From NCBI GenBank assembly GCA_905221605.1, contig CAJNDS010001213.1, positions 250,001 to 314,000 of the forward strand: 64,000 bases of DNA. Direction: 5' to 3'. The DNA comes from Symbiodinium natans. Taxonomy: Eukaryota; Sar; Dinophyceae; Suessiales; Symbiodiniaceae. The position numbers and the translations under genes are program-made. Shown here piece after piece: positions 46,975 through 57,708 of this stretch. The notes beneath the pieces were generated by a model that made no database searches, was not told the origin of the DNA, and was given only the letters and a program-made list of their open reading frames with translations. The stretch's first letter is position 1, and the number at the start of each line of letters is the position of its first letter.

Positions 46975-47420
46975 TTACTACAGGAAAATTCTTAAGAATT
47001 CTTAAGAACTATTACTGGAATCGAAGATTGAAGATTGACGGGGGCTCTTATCCAGGAACTAAGAATTAAAAACTAAGAGTATCGGAGACTCTTGGTCGGG
47101 ATTCTTAGTTCTTGTTTACCTCTTATTGAAACCCTTATTGAAATGTTGAATTTCAATAAGGGTGGAACTAAGAACCAAGAACTAAGTAAGACTGGATTTT
47201 TAGCTCTTGGGTTACCTCTTATTGAAATCCTTCTTGAAATATTGAATTCAATAAAAGCGGTACTAAGAACTAAGAACTAAGAACTAAGACCAGGAGTCCC
47301 TGACAGTCTTAGTTCTTAGTTCCGCCCTTATTGAAATTCGATATTTCAGTAAGGGCTTCAATGCTGACAACCCTTATTGAAATTCGATATTTGAATAAGG
47401 CTTTCAACAATGTCAACCCT
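46975..47420. repeat. Nested hairpin repeat block (CCCTTATTGAAAT / AACTAAGAACTAAGA)
   Basis: At 47132-47162 a perfect 13-base stem CCCTTATTGAAAT pairs with ATTTCAATAAGGG across a 5-base loop. Related hairpins lie at 47325-47355 and 47379-47401. Between them AACTAAGAACTAAGA (47265-47290) faces TCTTAGTTCTTAGTT (47307-47321), an outer hairpin. TTCTTAAGAATT palindromes lie at 46988-47005. Confidence 0.85.
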
Positions 47421-47464
47421 TATTGACTTCTGAAGAAGTCTGGAAAATTAACAAAGACGTAGAA

Positions 47465-47576
47465 CAAGGCATAAAACCATGGATCTTTGGGGGGTACCAT
47501 ACATATGTATACATATATATGTATATATACATGCTCGCCACCCCCCCCCCCCCCATGATCCACACATTTGGCCTCG
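47465..47576. repeat. Inverted poly-G / TA-rich element
   Basis: The sequence runs CATAAAACCATGGATCTTTGG(G)n, then a TA-rich palindrome (ATACATATGTATACATATAT), then (C)14 and ATGATCCACACA. GATC+poly-G at one end faces poly-C+GATC at the other. The left arm matches, in reverse, 45005-45060; the right arm resembles 49498-49520. I infer a dispersed mobile or foldback repeat family. Confidence 0.75.
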
Positions 47577-47589
47577 GGAAGGCTGTGGG

Positions 47590-47815
47590 GTTGGGTGTCC
47601 CAGAACTCCAGACTCCAGATTTCCAGACGAAATCTGGAGTATCGTGCCGCGGACTCCAGACTCCAGATTTCTAGAATGAATACATCCAGACTCCAGACTC
47701 CAGATTTCCAGAATAAATCTGGAGTATCGGGGCCCTGGATTCCAGAATCTGGAGTCCCCGGTACTCCAGATTCACTCTGGAAATCTGGAGTCTGGAGTCC
47801 GGGGCCGGTGTTCTC
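47590..47815. repeat. CTCCAGATTTCCAG direct and inverted repeats
   Basis: About four direct copies of ACTCCAGACTCCAGATTTCCAG are followed by inverted copies CTGGAAATCTGGAGTCTGGAGT, with AAATCTGGAGTAT between. Several foldbacks are possible. Confidence 0.85.
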
Positions 47816-47829
47816 CATAGGCACGTTTT

Positions 47830-48655
47830 TGGGATTGCGGTATAGTGTTTATTGTTTGGGGTTTACAGTAGGGTTTGTAGGGTTTAGTGTTTAGGGTTCA
47901 GGGTTTACTGTTTAGGGTCTAGTGTTTAGGTTTTGCTTTTTAGTTTTGGTTTTTAAGTTTTAGGGTTTACTTGTTGGGGTTTAGGGTTAAGCGATTTGGA
48001 TGATGTCTAAACCCTAAACCTTATAATGATTGAGTTTTAAAACCCCTGAAGCGCTGAAACCCCCATGGTTCTTTTGGTTTGGGGTTTAGGGTTTAGTGTC
48101 TAGGGTTTAGGGCTCAGGAGTTGTAATTTCGGGCTTGGGGATTAGTGTTTAGGGTTTAGGTTTCAGGGTTTAGTGTTTTGTGTTTAGGGTTTACTGTTAA
48201 GTTGAGGAGGTTTAGGGTTTGGGGTCAAGCGACTGGGCTAGAACCCTAAACCAAATAAAACCCTAAGCTCGAAAATCCAAACAGTAAGCATCTGAAACCC
48301 AGACGGTTTTTTTGGTTTCAGGTTTAGATTTAGTAGGGCTTGAGGTTCCGTCGTTGGGGTTTACTGTTTAGGGTTTAGGGTTTAGTGTTCAGGGTTTAGT
48401 GTGTAGGGTTTAGCATGTAATCTTTGGGGTTTAGATTTTAGGGTGTAGTGTTTAAGTGTGTAGGGTTTAGTGTTTAGGGTTTAGTGCTTAAGTGTTTAGG
48501 GTTGCGTGTTAAGTGTTTGGGGTTTTGTGCTAAGGGCTTAGTGTTAAGCTTTTAGGGTTAGTGTTTAGGGTCTAGTGCTGAGTGTTTAGGGTTTAGTATG
48601 AAGGGTTTCGGGTTTGGTTTTGAGGGTTAAGGGTTTTAAGGGTTTTTTCAAGTTT
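47830..48655. repeat. Interstitial TTTAGGG-like repeat block
   Basis: About 800 bases of GGGTTTAGGGTTTAGTGTTTAGGG units, largely one orientation, with many exact TTTAGGG heptamers and two short reversed patches near 48010 and 48240. Confidence 0.85.
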
Positions 48656-49260
48656 AAATGATCTGGGGAAGGCACCGGGGACCATTTTTCAAAAAACTTT
48701 TAGAAATTTAAATGGTCTGGGGAAGGCACCGGGGCTTCCCCAGACCATCTAAACTTTTAAAACCCCTAAAAGTCTTTAAAAAATCCTTAAAAATTATGCT
48801 TGAACATTCTCAGGATTTTAAAGGTTTTAAAGTCTTCAAAAACCTTAAAAAGTTGTCAATGGTCTGGAGAAGCCCCGGTGCCTTCCCCAGCCATGCAATT
48901 TTTACAAATCCTTAAAGCCCTGAAACTCTTAAAGTTGCAAATTGCTGTCCTCTTAAAGTTTAAGGGTTTTAGGATGTTCCATAAGGTTTAAGGCATTCTA
49001 GAATTTTAAGGGATAAATGTCTTCAGGTTTTTAAGGGTTTTAAAACCTTTTAAAATCCTTTAAATCCTGGAAAATTTGAATGGCTTTAAAAACCTTAAAG
49101 CCCTAAAAATTTTAAAAGGACTGCCCGTTCAAAAAACATAAGGCTTGAAGAACTTTTAAAATTTGAATGGTCTGGGGAAGCGAAATGGTCTGGGGAAGCC
49201 CCGGTGCCTTCCGCAGATCATCTAAATCTTGAAAAACCCTTAAAACCCTGAAAAGCCTGA
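48656..49260. repeat. Family of ATGGTCTGGGGAAG hairpin elements
   Basis: At 48712-48748 a perfect 14-base stem ATGGTCTGGGGAAG pairs with CTTCCCCAGACCAT around GCACCGGGG. A second, slightly decayed copy is at 48859-48894; a compound copy is at 49167-49221; a half copy is at 48658-48685. Each is flanked by TTTTAAAATTTAA-like bases extending the foldback. The spacers are AT-rich AAACCTTAAAA words. Confidence 0.85.
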
Positions 49261-49497
49261 AAATTCTAAATGGCTGCCCTTGTAAGATTCATGGAGCCGC
49301 GAGACGGTAAGAGTGTTAAAAAAACACGGGTTCCGCCGCGAGACACAAGTTTCAAAAGCAAAATGCACATAAAAACACTACTGTTTTTATATGGGATAAT
49401 ATAGCATAGCCTTTTCGTATTATAGTACAGCGTTACTGCATTTCTCCGAGGAAAAAACAGAAAATCAGACAAAGACGAAGGCAGCAAAACCTTTGGT

Positions 49498-49543
49498 GTG
49501 GATCATGGGGGGGGTGACCATATATATATATATATATATATTT

Positions 49544-49582
<39 letters not shown>

Positions 49583-49585
49583 TAC
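49498..49585. repeat. GATC-poly-G element with (TA)n and (TTTA)n
   Basis: GTGGATCATGGGGGGGGTGACC is followed by (TA)n and about ten TTTA units. The first part resembles one arm of the 47.5 kb element. Confidence 0.85.
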
Positions 49586-52500
49586 ACACACGCCTGAAAC
49601 CGCATGAATACACGCGCATGGACACATGCCTTGGACAACGACAACATGAGCTGCGCCTCCGGGGTTGCACAAGCCTTCTTGGTTGCCAGTGAGGCCAGTG
49701 AGGCCACTGCTTCGTCCCCGTCCACATGCACATCATCATCTACAGTGGTATCCTTTCCGCTTTGCTTCGTTGCGCACTGGCAAAGCCCAGGGCTTGCAGC
49801 AAGAATGCCTGACCTGAGTGCAGCTAAGGGGGAGCATGCACCGGACGCATTCGGATTTCATTCGGATTTCTGCAGATGCTACAACAAGCACCCAACCTCT
49901 TAGAACCATTGCCACCTTCAGCTAACGACATTACTGCGCACAACTCTGTTTGAAGAGCCCAGGCTTTCGCTGGCGCTCGAGGATGGTCGAGAATGGTCAT
50001 GTTCGAATGGGCCCCTAAAAGACCCACAGGAGAAGGGGATGTTTACATGAATTAAAACAGAGCATGCAGTTCTACAGCAAGTTTCCGCACATGGCACATG
50101 TGCCAGCCGATTTCCTCGTACGTGATGTGCATCGTTGGCTCGATTTTGTCCGGCAGCCATCGTGTTTTCATAAAAGCGCGAGGAGTCACATGGATCGGCT
50201 GGGACTGTCCAGGCCTGCATAAAACTGCAGGGTGGGCCACACCGGACTAGGCCCACGCGGCGCACTGGCACATACTAATCAGGCAAAGATGCCAGAAGGG
50301 GTTGCAACCCCGGAGCCTACAGCCTGAAGAAAATGTCCCAGGCAACCTTGAAGGCGTTGGCTGGCTGCGCAACCCGCTCCAACGCCCCTCTAAATTCAAA
50401 CAACATTGGCTGAGCATTTCCACACCCGAAGAGACGTTGGCCGGACAAGCCTCAACCCTTGATCTTCGAAGGCCACCCGTCCGTCGAAAAAACGACAGCT
50501 GTGATGCTTGCCATTCTTTTTGTAGGGGCTTGGGCTACTGTTTCCACTAAGTATGATGCACAGCTCGACAAAGCATCACTCAACACAAGCAGATCTCAAT
50601 GCAGGTACGCTGTGCCCCTGGGATAGCATGGAAGAAGCACTCTCAGAATGCACTATGCAATCCGTCCAAATCCCCACACCCTGAACTCCTCAACCCCAAA
50701 TCCCTAAACCCGAAAGCACAACTTTCTGCGAGACAATATCGTAAAGCGCTAAACCCCTTCGCAACCCCTTATCAACTCCTTTCGACCCCGACCGCACAAC
50801 CCTAAACCCTAAACTTACTTACCCCTAAACCCTACGCCCCTAAATCCTACCTTTGTTTAAACCCTAAATGTGATTTGTGAGCTCCAAGTCGCTCAATCGA
50901 GATACCATTCCCCATGCCAAGCTGAGATGGAATACCATGGCAGACAATGACAATGTCTTTGAAACACTCTATATTAAGACCATGCCGAAAGCCTGCAATC
51001 TTCGGTGGGCCCTGGGGCTGCAATGGTAGGACTCATCCATGCTCAACTGCTAAGCTACGAGAGGGACTGCTGTCCTTGGGTCATCACAGCATGCGGAAGT
51101 CCAAGCCTTCTTAAGATTCAAAAATACCAAATTGATGCCTTCCCAGCCCCAAGGTTTGCTGCAAAGCTCCCCCAGTCTTGCCGTGCCGCAAGCACAAGTG
51201 ATCTAACGTGACACTAGATTTCTGACTTGTCTGCAAACATCTCAAGAGCCTTCTTCAAGCCCCTGTTGCACTTTGCAACTACGATCTTTGCTTCAGTTCG
51301 CGATCATTCTCTTAGAGGCCGAAAAGAGTACAGTTCTTTTGGTTTCTGAAGCAAGGTTCTGACATGTTCTGAAGCAAGCCAGCGCAAGGCACCTCGGGGC
51401 TTTCAGGTCCCCATTCCAGGTAGTCATCAGCCTCCGCTGAAGGCTCTCAGCTTCTCGAGGTTTTTATCGCAGCTACCATGTTCTTCCTCCCGGACCTTCT
51501 TGCTCAGTGCCCGGCTTCACGGAAGCCAGCCTTAAGCAGGATCGCTTCGGCAAGATCAGGCCTCGCATTTCGTATGCACTGGTGACTGGAGTGCATCAGC
51601 GCATTGGAGCTCTATGAGCTCTATATGTCACAGCCTTCGCACAAGCTTCTTCCGCAGCGCGGCAACCTGGCCCCAGGTGCCCGTATCGACAGCCCCGTCC
51701 TATGACAACGCGAGGGGATACAGGGGAGATGGGTGGAACACTTAGACTCTAAACCAAAGCATGGCCGAGTGGTTTGGGCAACGCTGCACCACACTACACT
51801 TACCGTCTTCCTGAGCCGCCCTTGATTTGTGTTGCCCTGGCCTTGAGCTTCCGAAATTTGGCGAAGGCGCTTGCGTCTTCCAAGTTTCCAAGGACGCGGT
51901 TCAGAACCTCCACAGGACATAAGAGGCACGAAGGACATGACACCACGACGATGAAGCGTAGGAATGTACAGGATTTCGGGAACGACTATCAATGGCATTG
52001 GGGAGAATGAAACTGATATGACTGCTACGAGTACATGCACGACCAGCCTCGCAACAAAACGATATGGATCCAAGTGCTTGCTGCGGCAATAATTCTTGAG
52101 CCTCGGTCCATTGCAAGGAGCGGGAGATGCCGCACCGTCGTCATCGCTAGATATTGCAAAGTGTTGCGTGCGTCCTATACTCCAGCTCTGCTAGCGAATT
52201 GGTGGGGCCAACACATCCACCTGTGCCCGTACAGCCGGCAAACATGCCTAGCGACGCAGCCATGGTCACGTAATCTGTGCATCTCTAATGCCCTGCCCCT
52301 GCTCACCCTCAACTTGACCGTCCTCAGCTGCAGTCCGCAGCAGCAATTTTGGCCCTTTCGCCTGAACTTCAATACCGAAGCTTTCCGCTCATGCTGCACT
52401 ACGGCATGCTCCAGATCTAACATTGCAATCTGTGAATGTCAACTCACGCATCGGCCGACAAAGCACTTGGAAAGAAGCATGGAAAAGTTGGATTGCCAAC

Positions 52501-52855
52501 GTTGTAACGGTCTCAGTCAGTTCTTGCATGCTACTGAAATTGCATAGTGATAGCAACATGTATATTTTTGCTTGCTGTGTCTGTTGTATCATTTATGAAC
52601 TTCTTTATGTGCTTTCTTTCTTTCCTTCCTTCTTTCTTTATTCCGTTCAACGAGTCTATATATTGCTTTCTTCTTGGCCTTCTTTCATTCGCTCGTCCTC
52701 TTTCCAGGAAACAAAACCAAACAAATACGGTACCTGCATACTGCACACTTGCTCAGAAGGTTCGAGTTTGACACGCATCAGAAAGTTCGCAAACCACGCC
52801 CACACTTCAACAGGCTCTTGGTTTGCTTGGGGCTAGCAAAATACACATAGATCTT
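49586..52855. other. Gene-poor interval
   Basis: No gene is recognised. A CCCTAAA-like run lies at 50690-50880 and pyrimidine-rich CTTTCTTT words at 52610-52690. Frames of up to 170 codons (52035-52547 plus) show no motif. Confidence 0.45.
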
Positions 52856-52862
52856 CCAGCTT

Positions 52863-53028
52863 CAGTTTTCCTTCGCCCACGGATTGGGCCCCATAAGCGA
52901 AGATAGACTGGGCTCAGCGCTGGAGGCGGTTCTCCAGAAGGCTCCGCAACCTGGATACAAGGGCTTGCGCAAGGCCTTGAAGAATCTGCAGTCACTGCAG
53001 TCACCTGATGGGCGGCTAAGTCAGTAGC
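52863..53028 (+). CDS. Possible plus-strand exon, unrecognised
   Basis: The plus strand reads FAHGLGPISEDRLGSALEAV, continuing with QKAPQPGYKGLRKALKNLQS, with regular codon use, before a TAG just after GRLSQ. The opposite frame (52807-53049) is less convincing. It may belong with 53694-53975 to a plus-strand gene. Confidence 0.35.
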
Positions 53029-53693
53029 CGCTTGCATGGTGGTGTCCATGACAACTGTGGCTACGGATCATGTCACCTGTCTTGTGGGTGCTGCTCACCT
53101 GAAATATAACGAAAGCTCGACAAAAAAGGAATAGTGATGCTACGAATTCCTCAAGAGGAGTGGGCTGACATTTCGGAAGGCGATTGGACTTCAAGGCTGT
53201 TTTGCAAGTCTGTCCCTGGCGGAAGGCCCTCTTGGAGCCTGAAAATTACGGGCTTCAACCGCTTCAATCAACGAACCTGCTCCACAGGCAGGTGGCACTG
53301 GTTGGACTGGTTGCACACACTCCTTTTTTCTGCATCCCGGCCTATGTTTGTTAGCACCCTGCATTGGGGCCCACATGATGTTGCTGAAAATCTCGGTTCA
53401 TCGTTAACTTGAAAGCCTGCGCACGTAGCTCCAAGCAGCCACTTTTGGGCACACCAAAGACAAAACAATACATGCCATGGCAGCTGGCACTGGCCTTCGA
53501 AATCCCCTCAAGACACTGGTTGCAGGCTGAAGCTGTGCATCTCACATGCCCCTAGCAAAGACAAAGTTAACACATTCCCGGCTAAGCTGTGGGCTTGTGA
53601 GAAGCTTCTAATGAGGTAAGTGCAGTATCAGGCAATGTCACCACGGCACAAGTCAGCTCAACAGAAAATTATGTTCCTGCAGATTAGAATGAT

Positions 53694-53975
53694 GTGACTT
53701 CCTTCTGCACTCCACACAGAGTGAGCTCTTGCTCCATTCGTGGACCAAAGTCGAAAGCTGGTGCAGTGGACGAGGCGGCGTCTATTATGTCTTTGCCTGT
53801 GGCTGGGGGAACGTGGCAAAGTGCTTTGAGGACTATCCGGGATCTCAGATGGTCTACGGGTGAAACGGCAAATGTGAAATGTGGCGCTACGCTTATTCAC
53901 ATGGCAAGGCTGACACACAGGGTCAACGCTTGCAGTACACAAAAGACAGCTGTAGGAGCTTTAAGCTTGACATAG
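53694..53975 (+). CDS. Possible plus-strand exon with weak PPR-like segment
   Basis: The frame reads SKAGAVDEAASIMSLPVAGG, then TWQSALRTIRDLRWSTGETA and NVKCGATLIHMARLTHR. The W-x-x-AL...NV-x-C-x-A-x-I pattern recalls pentatricopeptide repeats, which are abundant in dinoflagellates; one loose match is weak evidence. The reverse strand is clearly less protein-like. Confidence 0.28.
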   Translation: MTSFCTPHRVSSCSIRGPKSKAGAVDEAASIMSLPVAGGTWQSALRTIRDLRWSTGETANVKCGATLIHMARLTHRVNACSTQKTAVGALSLT

Positions 53976-54209
53976 TACTACTCAGTACTCACACTATGAG
54001 GCTAAAAAAGCAGTATCAGCGGAGCGCCAGAGGTCACTCTGATCCGAGCATGAACTTGTGGCCTCATCTGGCGTCCAAGAGTCCAAAAGGATGAACATCG
54101 CTCTGCCGCTCTGCATCATGTCGAGGGCTAGGTACCGTTTTGGTTTTGTGTGTTTTTTCTGGATTTGTGCGGGTTTTTTTCTGGTTTTTGGTTGGGTGCT
54201 AGGGACACT

Positions 54210-54450
54210 TCCAGAAAGCAAGCATGAATGAAAGAAAGATATAAAGAAATAAAGGAATACACGAAGAAATAATGAAGGAAAAAATCAAGAGAGAAAGAAA
54301 GAAAGGACGAATCAAGAAGGACAGATAAAGAAAGAAAGAAAGAAAGCCAGAAGGAAAGAATGAATGAAAGAAAGAAAGAAACAAAGAGACAAAGACAAAA
54401 AGAATGAAAGGAAGAAAGAAAAACAGAACGGACGAAAGAAACAATATATT
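54210..54450. repeat. (GAAA)n purine-rich microsatellite
   Basis: A 240-base purine strand of GAAAGAAAGAAA words with interruptions. Phe/Ser/Leu-rich reverse frames are artefacts. Confidence 0.9.
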
Positions 54451-54451
54451 C

Positions 54452-54750
54452 AGCCGTGCATGCCTGCTGCAAAGCATATGAATCGTTTAGAAGCCCATCA
54501 CGCGAGCATTGTGCTTGCAAATGGGGGTGGGGGCGGGGATGCTCCCCCCCCCCCCCGAAACCTCCCTCCTTTTTTGAGCCGTGCATTCTCGCTTCACGGC
54601 ATATGAGTCTTTTCAAAACCTTCAAAACCCAGCATCCCAGTATTCTGATTGCAAATGGGGGGGGGGGGGGGGGGTGCCCCCCCCCTGCTTTTTTCGAAGC
54701 CGTGCAAGTGCAAACGTGCTTCAAAGCATATTAATCGTTAATCGTGTTGA
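54452..54750. repeat. Tandem unit of about 120 bp with G-tract and C-tract
   Basis: Two full units and a part of a third: CAGCCGTGCATGC..GCATATGAATCGTTT..CTTGCAAATGGGGG..poly-C. Each unit has a G-run followed by a C-run, so each can fold back. Starts near 54452, 54575 and 54697. Confidence 0.8.
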
Positions 54751-55239
54751 AGCCCCATTGTGTCTGTTCTCGATACGAGGTACCGCTGAGAGGCCTGTGG
54801 AAGCTTGAAATCCCAAAGAATTAACCGAAAAAAACGTACAAAATGCACAAAAACGAAGTCCAAGCAGACGAAGAGGACAGGCAGGACCAGGAGGCCATGT
54901 TCCGAAAACCACAAGGCAATCAACCAAAACCCCAAAAACTTCACAAAAAATGAAAGCTAAACCTCACTCCTCAAAGGCTGGCAGAAAGCACACCGACGTG
55001 AGAGGTGCGTAGCATGAACTGATGGTTGTGCATCGTCACAGGCAATACAGGCACCGGCAGTCACACGCAGGGAGCACGACCAACCTTCTGCAACTCTGCC
55101 TGGCAAGCAAGCTGTACACAGCCAAAGCAACCAGACACAGCCATGGTTCTGCAGCACACATAAGGTGTGGCCTTGCAATGAAACAAGTATCTTGTGAGTC
55201 TTGCGATGAGCCCGTGAAACACGCAAGGGCGGCAGCTTG
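54751..55239. other. No gene recognised
   Basis: A/C-rich spacer followed by a stretch that may contain the distal exons of the coiled-coil gene (for example ALRDVRMHAEQQLAWILQ near 55260-55310). Confidence 0.4.
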
Positions 55240-55249
55240 ATGAGTAACG

Positions 55250-57708
55250 CCCATTCGCTGCAAGATCCATGCAAGCTGCTGTTCAGCATGCATCCGGACA
55301 TCGCGCAAGGCCTGCGCCGTGAGCGAGCTCACAAGGGAAGACAAAGCCACAAAGCTAGAAAAGACTTGCCTTGGCAGCTTGGGCGTCCTGACCGGAAGGA
55401 GATGAGCTTCTCTGCAACAGACATCACAGATGGAGGTTTTGAAGGTTTGGAAACGGCACATCCAGGCACTAACACATGCGTGCTCAGCGAACGCGCAGCA
55501 GTGCACAAGCACATGAATCGAACTAAGCCGACCTCTGCATGCTGCTCTGGTAGAGCTGTACTTCGCTGGAGAGCCTTGCACGCAAAGCCGCCAAGCCAAG
55601 CCGGGCCAAGCCGACATGCGTGGACGCTGAAGATGGCAGAGCCATACAAGTGCAGCAGCGAGCCTCCAGTTGCGCCTCAGCCTCTGAAAGTCGGGCTCTG
55701 AGCTGCACTACCTGGTGCGGATGGAGCTGTGCCGCTATTTGCTGGAATCACATTTCTTGTTGCACCTCTGCACTCGAGGAAGCATCTTTCTGCTGCAAAG
55801 CCTGCAACACGCATAGAAGAACCAACACACGCTTCTACATCCTAGTACAACACATCTTCAACAGCACGCTATACTCCAAAGATGCCTCCAATCTGTCCTC
55901 AGCTTGGGCGCAACGGACTCTCAGTAGCTGGACCTGCCAAGCGCCCGAAAGGGTCCAGTTGAAGCTACATTGAGGCTCCTCTGACCTCCCTTTCTCCCTC
56001 CCCCCGAGCTGCCTCGGCACTTGGCTCCTCGGGTGGCTGCGCCCCTTGCGTTGCCTGCGATGCCTGTGCATGAACACATCTGCGATAGTGCTCTGCAACT
56101 TCGACTCTCGCAGAGACTTTGCCGATCGAACTTCATGCTGTTCATCTGTTCATCACGTGCCTCCAGCTTGGCTTGAGCTTCAGCCGCCTGCGCTTTCAGC
56201 TGCTGAACCTGACATCTGTGGCAAAGGCTACAGCTCCAATACTCCAATCTATCAACGGTTACATCGGTTACTCTATGCGCTGCTATGCTCTGCATGGGCA
56301 GTTCTGGACTTGGGACGGCAATTGCCTCTGCAGATGTTGCAGCATCTTTCTTTTGCCACGCCTGCATGGAACATGCCATAGACTTCCAGCAATCTGGAAG
56401 CCACTGGAAGCCACTGGAAGCCACTGGAAGCCACGGAAAACTTCCCACCTCCAGCTCAGCTTGCTTGGCCTGCTGCTCATGCTTCATTGCCTCGCACAGC
56501 AGATGCCCAGGCTTTGGCTAGAGAAACCTCAAATCAGGTCACCTCCAGTTGGGCTTCTGCTTCAGCAGCACGTACTCGGAGCTGCTGCAACTGGCAGCGC
56601 TGCACTTTGAATCGTGTCTAGGCCATGTGGCACCCTGCAGGTCTGCCTCAGCGCTCGAGTCCACGTCTTTTTGCTGTAGAGCCTGCATCTGGCTCTGCTA
56701 ATGTCCACTACTCAGATCTTTGAAGCTTCATGCTTTGGCGGACCTGCAATCTCTCTTCAGCTTGAGCGGCTCGCACTTTGAGTTGCTCGACCTGTCGCAT
56801 CATCCCTGGTTGCGCCATAGAATCCACATACAGCAATGGAGACGCGGCCCCAGCGCACCTCACTTGTTTGATCCTGCGGTGCTGCATCACCTCTGTTAGC
56901 CTGCACAATCATTGAACCGAGGAAAGAATACTTTAAGTGGCCAGATGAGGTACTGCCATTAACAACACGAAGAGTCATCAAGCGTCAACAGTACCTCGGC
57001 TTGCGCCGTCGGATCCCTTTGCTGCAGAGCCTGCACGCTCGAAACCGATATGGGACGTCACTTTTGCGGGGTGCAACTGAGCGGGACCCTATCCAGCTTG
57101 CGCCCGACCAGGTTGCAAACGACTTGCCAAATGCTTTGAGTGGGAGGCGTTGCATATCAAAAGAGGATCAAATAAGGCAGCAAGCTGCAGACATTTAGAC
57201 TTTCCCCCAGTGCCTTCAGAAGAGCCTCGGCCTCGTCAGCACGAGCTCTGAGATGCAAGACCTGCACTGGCACAACGATGCAAACATGCCGTGCCGTGAG
57301 AAAGTTGAGCAAGGAATCTGTTCCGTGCGTCACCTGCCTCACTCTGGTCATGCGGCTTTTGGCCCTTCGCTGTTCACATCTCAAGGTAACGAGTTGCTAC
57401 AACATTGGTTCGTGGAATCATTGTCTGCTCCTACCCATCTCCCGCCCACACCTCCAGTTGGGCTTCTGTTTCAGCAACACGAGCTCGTAGCTGCTGAATC
57501 TGGCCACATCAGGGAGCTCAGCTGTCACGAAACTCCAAGCACTTAGCCACATACAAGCTTGCGCTTGGACCTCAACACTGGTGGCAGCATCCTTTGTTTC
57601 CCAGGCCTTCAACGTAAACAAGCTGCAGACGAAGTTTTGCAACGACTCACGGGAGGGTGCCTCTAGCTTGGCCTCGGCCTCCGCGACGTGAGCCCTGAGT
57701 TGCTGGAC
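55250..57708 (-). CDS. Coiled-coil protein gene built of alternating duplicated mini-exons
   Basis: The minus strand carries two recurring exon types. Type B encodes VQQLRARVAEAEAQLEA-like heptads, seen near 57651-57708 (HVAEAEAKLEA), 57448-57500, 57205-57265, 56735-56795, 56540-56590, 56150-56215, 55875-55950 and 55660-55715. Type A encodes QALQQKDAASSAEV-like segments, near 57555-57615 (KAWETKDAATSVEVQ), 57000-57045, 56640-56695, 56310-56375, 55762-55812 and 55535-55580. They alternate, separated by about 50-250 bases with donor-like sites such as GTGAGT after the first B exon. The product would be a long alpha-helical coiled coil, perhaps cytoskeletal or scaffold, but no family is named. 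Exact splice sites and both gene ends are unknown; some units have decayed and may be skipped. Confidence 0.7.

Noticed and set aside
54128-54724. 198-codon Phe/Ser/Leu-rich minus-strand ORF resembling a membrane protein
   Set aside because: It is a translation of the (GAAA)n microsatellite and the adjoining G/C tracts.
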